A DNA stretch of 64,000 nucleotides from Zeimonas sp032027205. GTDB taxonomy: Bacteria > Pseudomonadota > Gammaproteobacteria > Burkholderiales > Burkholderiaceae_E. The translations under genes and the position numbers were made by a program. The stretch is taken from assembly GCA_032027205.1 (NCBI GenBank), contig JAVSMN010000001.1:992001-1056000 (forward strand), written 5' to 3'. Below are positions 32,042-41,000 of the stretch, one piece after another. The notes beneath the pieces are model-generated. The model did no database searches. It had not been told where the DNA came from and saw only the letters and a program-made list of their open reading frames with translations. The stretch's first letter is position 1, and every line of letters starts with the position of its first letter.

Positions 32042-33453
32042 AGCTCGGCGCCGGCGCGCTGCTCTCGTTCGACGTACGGACCGCGCGCGCAGCGTCGATC
32101 CATGCGGTGCGCGTCTGGCCGGCGCGCGACTACACCCGCGTGACGCTCGAGCTCGACCGGCCGCTGAAATCCACGCAGCTGCAACTGTCCGATCCGCCGC
32201 GGCTCGTGGTCGATCTCGAGGGCCTCGAGATCGACCTCGCGCTGCGCGACCTCGTTGCGAAGATCCAGCCCGACGACCCGTACATCGAGCGCGTGCGCGT
32301 CGGCCAGAACCGCCCGAACGTCGCGCGCATCGTCTTCGACCTGAAGAGCGAGGTGCTGCCGCAACTGTTCATGCTCGCTCCGGCAGGCGCGTACCGGCAT
32401 CGGCTGGTCATCGACCTGTACCCGGCGGTGCCGATCGATCCGCTGCAGGCGCTGCTCGACGAGGCGGGCACGCGCGAGCGCCAACGCCTCGCGTCGAATC
32501 CCGGCGCGGATCCGCTGGCGTCGTGGCTCGAGCAGCGCGCCGGCGCGCCGCGCGAGCCCGCGCACGCGCCCGCGGCCCGGGCCGACAGGACGGCGACCGA
32601 CGCCGAGCCGGACGCGCCCGGCGCCGCCGAGCACACGCCCCTCGCCGACGCCGGCGGGGCGACGCGCACGACCCCCGCCGCTTCTTCGCACACGTCGGCC
32701 AGCGCATCGAAGCGCCCGGCGCGCGCGCCACGCGCAGCGATGACGCGGCTCCTGACCATCGCGATCGACGCCGGCCACGGCGGCGAGGACCCGGGCGCGC
32801 TCGGCCGTCGCGGGACGAAGGAGAAGGACGTCGTGCTGCGCATCGCGCAGCGCCTGCGCGAGCGCATCGCCGAAGACTCGTCGATGCGTGCGTACATGAT
32901 CCGCGACGGAGACTATTTCGTGCCGCTCGCCACGCGCGTGGCGAAGGCGCAGCGCGTGCAGGCGGACCTGTTCGTGTCGATCCATGCCGACGCCTTCGTG
33001 CGTCCGGAAGCGAGCGGCGCTTCGGTCTACGTGCTCTCCGAGCGCGGAGCGACGAGCGCCGCGGCGCGCTGGCTGGCGCGCCGGGAGAACGATTCCGACC
33101 GGATCGGCGGCGCGCGCTTCGCCACGCGCAACGCCGAAGCGCGACGCGTGCTGCTCGATCTGTCCACCAAGGCGCAGATCCAGGATTCGTCCCGTCTGGG
33201 CCGGATGGTGCTCGCCGAGTTGGGCGGCGTCGGCACGCTGCACAAGCCGGCGATCGAGCAGGCCGGCTTTGCGGTGCTCAAGGCGCCGGAAATCCCTTCG
33301 ATCCTCGTCGAAACGGCGTTCATCAGCAATCCGCAGGAAGAGCGCCGGCTGGCCAGCACGCACTACCAGGCGCGCGTGGCGGATGCAATCTATCGGGGTC
33401 TGGTCGCGTACCTGCGGCGCCATCCGCCGCCGCCGAGGGCGAAGACGACCTGA
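32002..33453 (+). CDS. amiC: N-acetylmuramoyl-L-alanine amidase with AMIN domain (AmiC/AmiB-type)
   Basis: The 483-residue protein starts at GTG 32002 with a Tat-like signal (DRRTLLKLGAGALLSFDVRT). An AMIN domain covers about residues 25-140 (RVWPARDYTRVTLELDRPL, LRDLVAKIQPDDPYIERVRVG), then a Pro/Ala/Thr-rich linker and an Amidase_3 domain from about residue 250 with zinc ligands in IDAGHGGEDPGA, VSIHADAF and the Glu in VETAFISN. It splits septal murein during division after activation by an EnvC/NlpD-type factor. Gene order queG/tsaE-amidase-mutL-miaA is conserved, here interrupted by two minus-strand genes. Confidence 0.93.
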   Translation: MPEGAGPDRRTLLKLGAGALLSFDVRTARAASIHAVRVWPARDYTRVTLELDRPLKSTQLQLSDPPRLVVDLEGLEIDLALRDLVAKIQPDDPYIERVRVGQNRPNVARIVFDLKSEVLPQLFMLAPAGAYRHRLVIDLYPAVPIDPLQALLDEAGTRERQRLASNPGADPLASWLEQRAGAPREPAHAPAARADRTATDAEPDAPGAAEHTPLADAGGATRTTPAASSHTSASASKRPARAPRAAMTRLLTIAIDAGHGGEDPGALGRRGTKEKDVVLRIAQRLRERIAEDSSMRAYMIRDGDYFVPLATRVAKAQRVQADLFVSIHADAFVRPEASGASVYVLSERGATSAAARWLARRENDSDRIGGARFATRNAEARRVLLDLSTKAQIQDSSRLGRMVLAELGGVGTLHKPAIEQAGFAVLKAPEIPSILVETAFISNPQEERRLASTHYQARVADAIYRGLVAYLRRHPPPPRAKTT

Positions 33454-33460
33454 GGGGGGC

Positions 33461-34156
33461 TCACCAGCCGACGCGCGCCGACGTCGGCTGCGGGTTCTCC
33501 AGCCGGTATCCGATGCCGCGCAGCGTGCTGATGCGCGCGCCGGTGCCGGCAAGCTTGGCGCGCAGTCGCGACACGTAGACCTCGATCGCGTTCGGCGCCA
33601 GGCGCTCGTCCTCGCCGGTGATCGCCTGCATCAGGTCTTCCTTGGTGACCGGCGTGCCGGCGTGCTGCACCAGCTGCTCGAAGATCGACCATTCGCGCGG
33701 CGTCAGGTCGATCGGCATCGAACCGCAGCGCACCTCGCGCTTTCGGCTGTCGACGACCAGTTCGCCGCAGAAGACGACGTCGGCGGCGCCCGCCTCCTCG
33801 CGTCGGCGAACGAGCGCCGTGCTGCGCGCGACGAGTTCGCGCGGCTCGAACTCGCCGGCGAGATAGTCGCTCGCGCCGGCATCGAGCGCGGCGATGCGGG
33901 CGTCGACGTCTTCGGCGTTCGTGAGGATCAGCGCCGGCACCCGGATTCCGCGTCCGCGCACGCCGCGCAGCCATTCGAGCGGCGTACCGGCGTTCTCGCG
34001 CAGGTCGAGCACGATCGCGCCGGCCGGCGCGACCCGCAGCAACGGATCGAGTTCTTCGGTATCGGCGACCGCCTCCACGTCGAGGCCGGCGTCGCGCAGC
34101 GGCGCGACGATGCGGCTGGGCGCATCCGGGGAATGGGTGACAACGAGCGTTTTCAT
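33461..34156 (-). CDS. Orphan OmpR-type response regulator with degenerate receiver
   Basis: The 231-residue protein has a receiver-like domain (residues 1-115) and an OmpR winged-helix domain (RCGSMPIDLTPREWSIFEQLV, EDERLAPNAIEVYVSRLRAKL, TLRGIGYRLENP). In the receiver D51 (VLDLRE) is at the phosphoacceptor position, but the acidic pair normally at positions 7-8 is Thr-His and the conserved Lys after the last strand is lost (DYLAGEFEP in place of DYLTKPF). Phosphorylation by a kinase is therefore doubtful. No histidine kinase is adjacent. It may be controlled by another ligand or act constitutively. Confidence 0.85.
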   Translation of the reverse strand: MKTLVVTHSPDAPSRIVAPLRDAGLDVEAVADTEELDPLLRVAPAGAIVLDLRENAGTPLEWLRGVRGRGIRVPALILTNAEDVDARIAALDAGASDYLAGEFEPRELVARSTALVRRREEAGAADVVFCGELVVDSRKREVRCGSMPIDLTPREWSIFEQLVQHAGTPVTKEDLMQAITGEDERLAPNAIEVYVSRLRAKLAGTGARISTLRGIGYRLENPQPTSARVGW

Positions 34157-34292
34157 GTGTGCGCGACCCGGTTCGTTCCTGTTATCCGTGCATCGACGGA
34201 CCTTCGGAATAGTCAGGAGCAAGGCGCGTGCCGGTGTCCGCACCAGGCACCCGAACGCGGACTTGCGACTCCGCGGACGGGCAACCGGCGCT

Positions 34293-34976
34293 TCAGCCGG
34301 GCGTCGAGCCCCGCGCCGGTCGCTGGGAGCGACGCTCGCGGCGCGTGCGCAGCATGTGGCGCAGCACCTCGATCACGGCCGGCAGGCCGGGGATGACGAT
34401 CATCGCCAGCGTGACCCACTCGAAGTGCTCCTTTACCCAAGCGGTATTGCCGAACAGGTAGCCGATCGCAGTGAGTCCGACGACCCATAGCGTACCGCCG
34501 ATGACGTTGTAGAGAGCAAAGCGCGGGTAACGCATGCGTGCGACGCCGGCGACGAAGGGAGCGAAGGTGCGCACGAAGGGCAGGAAACGCGCGATGACGA
34601 TCGTCATCGGGCCGTGACGTTCGTAGAACGCGTGGGTGCGGTCGAAGGCGGCCTTGTCGAACAAGCGCGACTTCTCCCAGCCGAAGACCTTCGGGCCGAA
34701 GTAGTGCCCGATCGAGTAGTTCACCGCGTCGCCGAGCACGGCGGCGATGATCAGCAGCGCCACCAGCGCGCGGATGTCGAGCCCGCCGACGGCGGCGAGC
34801 GTGCCGGCGACGAAGAGCAGCGAGTCTCCCGGCAGGAACGGCATGACGACCAGGCCGGTCTCGACGAAGATGATCGCGAACAGGATCGCGTACACCCAGA
34901 CGCCGTATTGCTCGACGACCGCCGCCAGGTGCCGATCGAGGTGCAGGAAGATGTCGAGCAGCTGCGAGACGTCCAT
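34293..34976 (-). CDS. DedA-family membrane protein
   Basis: The 227-residue protein has the DedA/SNARE-associated domain: FVETGLVVMPFLPGDSLLF, GDAVNYSIGHYFGP, FDRTHAFYERHGPMTIVIAR, FLPFVRTFAPFVAGVARM and YNVIGGTLWVVG. Members are proton-dependent lipid-carrier flippases or needed for membrane homeostasis. It is divergent from mutL across 39 bp. Confidence 0.9.
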   Translation of the reverse strand: MDVSQLLDIFLHLDRHLAAVVEQYGVWVYAILFAIIFVETGLVVMPFLPGDSLLFVAGTLAAVGGLDIRALVALLIIAAVLGDAVNYSIGHYFGPKVFGWEKSRLFDKAAFDRTHAFYERHGPMTIVIARFLPFVRTFAPFVAGVARMRYPRFALYNVIGGTLWVVGLTAIGYLFGNTAWVKEHFEWVTLAMIVIPGLPAVIEVLRHMLRTRRERRSQRPARGSTPG

Positions 34977-34984
34977 CGGCCGCG

Positions 34985-34990
34985 ATGGTA
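34985..34990 (-). promoter_or_regulatory. Candidate -10 box of the dedA gene
   Basis: TACCAT (4 of 6) on the minus strand, then eight bases (CGCGGCCG), then ATG at 34976. It interleaves with the mutL promoter in the 39-bp gap. Weak on its own; listed because it repeats the spacing seen before mutL and queG. Confidence 0.3.
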
Positions 34991-35003
34991 CACGGCGCGC
35001 TCC

Positions 35004-35009
35004 TATAAT
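35004..35009 (+). promoter_or_regulatory. -10 box of mutL
   Basis: A perfect TATAAT is followed by CGCGCG and the mutL ATG at 35016. With normal spacing transcription starts on the A of the start codon. There is no Shine-Dalgarno and no clear -35 box. Confidence 0.6.
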
Positions 35010-35015
35010 CGCGCG

Positions 35016-36893
35016 ATGCCTTCCGCTGCGCCCGCCGTTCCCGGCGCGTCGAGCCGCCCGATCGCGCGGCTCGCCGATCGACTCGTCAGCCAGATCGCCG
35101 CCGGCGAAGTCGTCGAGCGACCGGCGTCGGTCGTGCGCGAGCTGCTCGAGAACGCGCTCGACGCGGGCGCCGCACGCATCCGGCTGCGCATCGAGGAAGG
35201 CGGCGTGCGCCGCGTCGTCGTCGCAGACGACGGCTGCGGCATCGAGCGAGCGCAACTGCCGCTCGCGCTCGAACGCCACGCCACGAGCAAGATCGCCTCG
35301 CTCGACGAGCTCGAGCGCGTCGGCACGCTGGGCTTTCGCGGCGAGGCGCTGGCGTCGATCGCATCGGTGGCACGGCTGCGCCTGACCAGTCGCACGCCCG
35401 GCGACGACTGCGCATGGCGCATCGACGCCGACACCGGCGAGGTCGAGCCCGCGCCCGGCGCGTGCGGCACGCAGGTCGAGGTGCTGGACCTGTTCTCCGC
35501 CACGCCGGCACGGCGCAAGTTCCTGCGCAGCGCCGCCACCGAGAGCGCGCATTGCGTCGATGCGTTCCGGCGCATCGCGCTGGCGCACGAGTCGGTCGCC
35601 TTCGAGATCCAGGTCGACGATCGGCGCGCCGAGACGCTGGAGCCGGCCGACTGGACGCGGCGCGCGCTGGCCGCGCTGGGCGACGAATACGAGAACGCAC
35701 ATCGCATCGTCGACGTCGATGCGGGCGCGCTGCGCGTGCGCGCGCTGCTCGGACTGCCGACGCACAACCGCGCGCGCGCCGACCGGCAGTTCCTCTACGT
35801 GAACGGCCGCTTCGTGCGCGACCGCATGCTCGGCTACGCGCTGCGCCAGGCCTATGCCGACCTGATGCACGGCGACCGCCATGCGGCGTGGGCGGTGTTC
35901 GTCTCGATCGACCCGTCGCAGGTCGACGTCAACGTCCATCCGGCGAAGATCGAGGTGCGCTTTCGCGATCCGGCCGGCGTGCGCTCGTTCGTCTTCCACG
36001 CGGTCGAGGCGGCGCTGCGCGCTTCGGCAAGCGAACGCGGCGGCGAGGCGCACGTCGCAGCCGCCGCAGCCGCCGTCCGGCAGCCGTCCTACGCGCTGCG
36101 CGATCTGCCGACGACGGCGAGCCTTGACTTCGTGCGCGAGCCGCAGGCATCGGCGTACTCGGCCCTGTCGTCGGCGGTCGCATCGCCCGCTGCATCGCCG
36201 GCCGGCATGCGGGCCGACGGCTCGCTCGCCGCGATGCCGTCGCCGATCGCCGTCGCAGCGCCCTTGCCGGCGTCGGGAACGGCCACGAGCGCGCAAGGCG
36301 CAGCCGACGACGCGCCGCTCGGCCACGCGCTCGCGCAACTGCACGGCACCTGGGTGCTCGCACAGAATCGCCACGGCCTCGTCGTCATCGACATGCACGC
36401 CGCGCACGAGCGCGTCGTCTACGAACGGATGAAGGCGTCGTATGCGGCGCGCTCGATTCCGATGCAGCCGTTGCTGGTTCCGGTCGTCTTCCGCGCCGAC
36501 GCCTTCGACGTGGCGCTGGTCGACGACGAAGGCGACGCGATCGCCGCGCTCGGACTCGAGCTCTCGGCGCTCTCGGCGCAGTCGATCGCGGTGCGCGCGG
36601 TGCCCGCGGCACTGGCGAGCGCCGACGCCGAGGCGCTGGCGCGGTCGGTGCTCGCCGAGTTGCGCGAGCACGGCGTCTCGCGCGCGCTCGCCGAGCGAAG
36701 CGACGCGCTGCTGGCAACGATGGCCTGCCACGCATCGGTGCGCGCGAACCGCAGGCTCACCATCGAAGAGATGAATGCACTGCTGCGCGAGATGGAGCGC
36801 ACGCCCGCCGCCGACCAGTGCAATCACGGCCGTCCGACCTGGCTGCAAGTTCCGCTCGACGAACTCGATCGCTGGTTCCTGCGAGGACGCTGA
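35016..36893 (+). CDS. mutL: DNA mismatch repair protein MutL (endonuclease type)
   Basis: The 625-residue protein has the GHKL ATPase motifs (RLADRLVSQIAAGEVVERPA, ELLENALDAGA, DDGCGIE, ATSKI, GFRGEALASI), the second ATPase subdomain (VNVHPAKIEVRF), an Ala/Pro-rich linker around residues 350-430 and a C-terminal domain with the endonuclease motif DMHAAHERVVYE and the zinc-site-like QCNHGRPTW. It should be a nicking MutL working with MutS, as in organisms without MutH. The miaA gene follows after 139 bp. Confidence 0.96.
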   Translation: MPSAAPAVPGASSRPIARLADRLVSQIAAGEVVERPASVVRELLENALDAGAARIRLRIEEGGVRRVVVADDGCGIERAQLPLALERHATSKIASLDELERVGTLGFRGEALASIASVARLRLTSRTPGDDCAWRIDADTGEVEPAPGACGTQVEVLDLFSATPARRKFLRSAATESAHCVDAFRRIALAHESVAFEIQVDDRRAETLEPADWTRRALAALGDEYENAHRIVDVDAGALRVRALLGLPTHNRARADRQFLYVNGRFVRDRMLGYALRQAYADLMHGDRHAAWAVFVSIDPSQVDVNVHPAKIEVRFRDPAGVRSFVFHAVEAALRASASERGGEAHVAAAAAAVRQPSYALRDLPTTASLDFVREPQASAYSALSSAVASPAASPAGMRADGSLAAMPSPIAVAAPLPASGTATSAQGAADDAPLGHALAQLHGTWVLAQNRHGLVVIDMHAAHERVVYERMKASYAARSIPMQPLLVPVVFRADAFDVALVDDEGDAIAALGLELSALSAQSIAVRAVPAALASADAEALARSVLAELREHGVSRALAERSDALLATMACHASVRANRRLTIEEMNALLREMERTPAADQCNHGRPTWLQVPLDELDRWFLRGR

Positions 36894-37032
36894 ACTCGAT
36901 GCCTCGCATCGACGCGGCCATCCCGGCCGGACCGCGCACGGTTTCATCCGGCCGTGCCGCGCTGTCGGCGTGGACGTTGCTGCGCAACGAGACGACGCGC
37001 AACGCGGCGCTCGCCACGCCAGGCAGCGCCAC

Positions 37033-37974
37033 GTGAGCGGCGAAGCGCCGCTCGTGATGCTGCTCGGCCCCACTGCGTCGGGCAAGAGCGACTTCGCGCT
37101 TCGTCTCGCGCGGCGCCTGCCGATCGAGATCGTCAGCGTCGATTCCGCGCAGGTGTACCGCGGCCTGGACATCGGCACCGCCAAGCCCGACGCCGCCGAG
37201 CGCGCGGCGGTGGCACACCACCTGATCGACGTCGTCGAACCGAGCGAGGCCTACTCGGCCGCGCGCTTTGTCGCCGACGCGCTCGCCGCGGTCGCCGACA
37301 TCCGCGCGCGCGGACGAATTCCGCTGCTGGTTGGCGGCACGATGCTCTACGCGCGCGCGCTCGTCGAAGGACTTCATCCGCTGCCCGGCGCCGATCCGGC
37401 GGTGAGGGCGGGTCTGGAGGAACAAGCGCGCGAGCGCGGATGGCCTGCCCTGCATGCGAGGCTTGCCGGAATCGATCCGCGCGCGGCGGCCCGCATCGAT
37501 CGGTCGGACGCGCAACGCATCCAACGCGCGCTCGAGATCTTCGAGACGACGCATCGCACGATGTCGGAGTGGCTGGCGGAGAAGCCGCCGCCATCGCCAA
37601 CCGGCCAGGCAGGCATCGTGCGCATCGCGCTCGAGCCGACCGACCGCGCCGCGCTGCACGCGCGAATCGCTGCGCGTTTCGACGCAATGCTCGCCGCAGG
37701 TTTCCTCGACGAGGTGCGCGCGCTGCGCGCGCGCGGCGATCTGTCGCCGTCGCTGCCGTCGATGCGCAGCGTCGGCTATCGGCAGGCGTGGCAATGGCTC
37801 GACGCCGGCGGTCCGCTTGCGCAACTGCGCGAGGCCGGCGTTGCCGCCACCCGCCAGCTCGCCAAGCGCCAGCTCACCTGGCTGCGCGCAACGCCCGCGC
37901 GCGTCTCGATCGACCCGTTCGCCGCCGATGCCTTCGATCGCGTATCGAACATCCTGGACAGGGTCGCCACGTAG
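37033..37974 (+). CDS. miaA: tRNA dimethylallyltransferase MiaA
   Basis: The 313-residue protein starts at GTG 37033 with the P-loop LLGPTASGKSDFALRLA, then IVSVDSAQVYRGLDIGTAKP, HHLIDVVEPSEAYSAARF, LLVGGTMLYARAL and the RSVGYRQAW and TRQLAKRQLTWLR segments. It prenylates A37 in tRNAs reading UNN codons. Third tRNA-modification gene in this stretch (with queG and tsaE). hfq, which often follows miaA, is not present; the convergent tamB comes instead, 42 bp away. Confidence 0.96.
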   Translation: MSGEAPLVMLLGPTASGKSDFALRLARRLPIEIVSVDSAQVYRGLDIGTAKPDAAERAAVAHHLIDVVEPSEAYSAARFVADALAAVADIRARGRIPLLVGGTMLYARALVEGLHPLPGADPAVRAGLEEQARERGWPALHARLAGIDPRAAARIDRSDAQRIQRALEIFETTHRTMSEWLAEKPPPSPTGQAGIVRIALEPTDRAALHARIAARFDAMLAAGFLDEVRALRARGDLSPSLPSMRSVGYRQAWQWLDAGGPLAQLREAGVAATRQLAKRQLTWLRATPARVSIDPFAADAFDRVSNILDRVAT

Positions 37975-38016
37975 ACTGCGCGCCCTACACCCTTCGCCCT
38001 TCCCCCCTTCCCTTCC

Positions 38017-41000
38017 TCAGTCAAACGAAAACGAATACAGCAGATCGAGTGCCGTGTCGGTGCCGGTCTGCGCGCGCACCGACAGTCGGTCGGTGATCTC
38101 GTATTGAATCCGCAGCAGGTTCCAGACGCCGCGCAAGCCCTGTTCGTACGTGACCAGCACGCGCGAGCTGAGTCGTTTGCCGATCGCAACGACGTTCTGC
38201 GAGGCGGTCGTCGCCGGCGTTCCGGTTGAGCTCTGTCCGGGAAACGTCGCGCCGAAATCCGGATCGAAGGCGTCGCCCGAACTCGCGCTGCGGATGGTGA
38301 GCACGTCCAGCCCGAGCGAGTGCGCGAGCCCGCCCGAGACGCCCCCGCCGCCGCTGCTGCCCATCAGCGATGCGGCCGCCGCGCGCAGCGCCGCCATCTG
38401 CGCGCCGCTGCGCGCGTCGTCGAAGCCCACGCCGAGCACGAGCCACGACAGCTTCTCGGCGTCGGGCACGTTCGGCTCGGAAACCAGCTGCACGCGCGGC
38501 GACAGCACGGTGCCGGTAACCGCCACGCCCGCCTTCACCGGCGTGCCCAGGCGCATCGCGACGATGTCGAGCACCGGATTGTCGATCGGCCCGTCGAAGA
38601 TCACGCGTCCGCGCGTGATCTGCAGTTCCTGGCCGTACGCGCTGTAGGTGCCCTTCGCGACGCGCACCGTGCCGTAGGCGAGCGGATTGGCCGGCAGCAC
38701 GCCGCGCAGCTCGAGCGAGCCCGCCAGCAACACGTCCACGCCACTGCCGCGGACGCGCAGCTTCTCGCCGAGGTCGAGCTTCAGGTTCGCCGACACGCGC
38801 AGGCCGTCGGCCTGCTCGGCGGCGCTCGCCTTCTCGACCGCGCTCGACTTCGGCGCAGCCGACGCCTGCCTGCCTTCGCCGACGATGACGACGTCGTCGG
38901 GCAGGCGTGGCGCCTCGCCGCCGCGCAGCTCGATCAGACCCTCGTCGACGCGCAGCACACCGCTCCACTGCAGCGCGGTTCCGCGGCTGGTGATCGCATT
39001 CGTGCCGGAGACGACGATGCGCTCGCCCGGTCCGAGCGGCACCGGCAACCGGTCGGCGCGCAGCTCGAAGCCGCCCTGCAGTCCGTCCAGCAGCAGCGCG
39101 CCGCTCATCGTGATCGAGCCCTCGCCCGATTCGAGGCGCAACTGGTTCAGCACGAGACGGTCGCCCTCGAAGCGAGCCTGCAGCGTGCCGCCCGTCAGGC
39201 GCCAACCGAGTTCGCGCTGCAACAGCGCCAGCGAGCGCCCGTCAAGATCGCCGCTCACGCGCGGCGCCTCGATCGTTCCATCGAGATCGCCGGCGAAGCG
39301 CAGGCGCCCGGCAACCGCCCAGGTCGGTCCGATGATGCGATTGGCGAAGGCCAGCGTCGGCACGTTCAGCGTCACGTGTCCGCCGAGCCGGCCTTCGTCG
39401 AGCGCGACGCTCGCCTCGCCGCGCTGCTCGCCGGCCGCGCCGCCCTGCAACACGAGGTGCACGCGACCGCTCGGCCGCGTCGGTTGGTCGCCGTGCACGT
39501 CCCATTGCGCATCGAGCGACAGCGCCGCGATCTCGGCTTCGGCGGCTTCGACGGCATTCGCCGCGTCCGGCGCATGGCGAAGCACCCAGCGGCCGACCGG
39601 CAAGGCAGCGGCGTCGCCGCGCGCCGTGAAGCTGCCGTCTTGCCACGCGAGCGCCGCGACGTTGAGCGCCGCGCCGTCGAGTCGCCACGACGAAGCGCCG
39701 AGCGAGAACCCGCGCTCGTCGGCCTGTACCTGCGCGGGGTCGAGCAGGCGCAGCGCAATCGGCCGGTCGGCATCGACGCGGACGAGCCGGCCTTGCCAGC
39801 GCCAGCCGCCGCCCGCCTGCGGGCGCCCGAGCGAGCCCTGCGCCGACACGCGGGCCGCGAGATCGGCACCGACCACGTCGACGCGGACCGTATGCGCCTC
39901 GACATCGCCTTCGGCGCGGACGCTCGCGCGGTCGATGCTGCGGCCGTTCGCGACCAACCGGTTCGCGCTCAGGTCGACGTCCACGCGCCCACGCGACAGG
40001 TCGGGCAGTTCGACGCGGCCTTCGACCGCGCCGACGCGCAGCGTTTCTTCCCACGCGAGCCGACGCGCGGATATTCGCGCGACCACTCCGAGCGCGGCGT
40101 CGCGCCAGCCGCCGCGCAGCTCACCCTGCGCGTTCGCCGAGCCCGACGCGCGCGCATCGAGGCGCTGCAGCGCCGGCACGCGCGCGCTGAACTGCAGGCG
40201 ATCGCCCGGTCGACCGAGAGCGCCGTTCGCGCTCGCCTGCGCGCCGCCGTAGTCGAGTGTCGCCTCGACCTTCGCGATGCGCGTGGTCGTGACGTCGCCG
40301 CGCCACTGCAGGCGCAGGTTGCGACCGGCGAGCGCGCCCGATTCGACGGCGAGCGTCGTCGTGAGCGACGGCTCCGGCCATGCCTGCCCGCTCGCCGCCC
40401 AGCGCCCGCCGAGGTTTCCGCCCCATTGCTGCAGCCGGGGCGGCGCGCCGAGCACGCCCAGGCGCGCGAGCAGCGCCTCGATGCGCGCCGGGTCGAGCCG
40501 CTCGAAGCGCCCGGCCAGATCGACTCGCCACGGCGAAGACGTCGACGTGCTGCCGCTCGCCTCGAGCGACCCGGCGGCGCTGCGCAGCCGTGCGCGCTCG
40601 ATGCGCAGGCGATCGCCTTCGATCTGCAGCGACGCCGCCAGTCCGATGTTCTCGCGGCTCGCGTCGGCCACGTCCAGTTCGAGCCGGTCGCCGTCGATGC
40701 GAAGCGTGCCGCCGAGCCGCGTCTTGTCGAGCTGCGTCTGCAGCTGCGACAGGTCGACGTCGCGCAGCTGCCCTTCGCCGCGCACCACCGGAAGGCGCAC
40801 ACCGAATGCTTCGAGCGACTGCGCGAAGTCGATCGACAGCGTCGCATCGATGCTCGCGCCGGCGGTCGGCGCCGCTTGGGCGCTCGCGCCGGCGGTCGAC
40901 GTCGCTCCGACGCTCGCGCCACCGGGCAGCGTCGCGCGCAGCTCGCGCAGCGTCAGCACCGACGACGTCCAGGCAAAGGCGCCCTGCAGTATGCGCAGCG

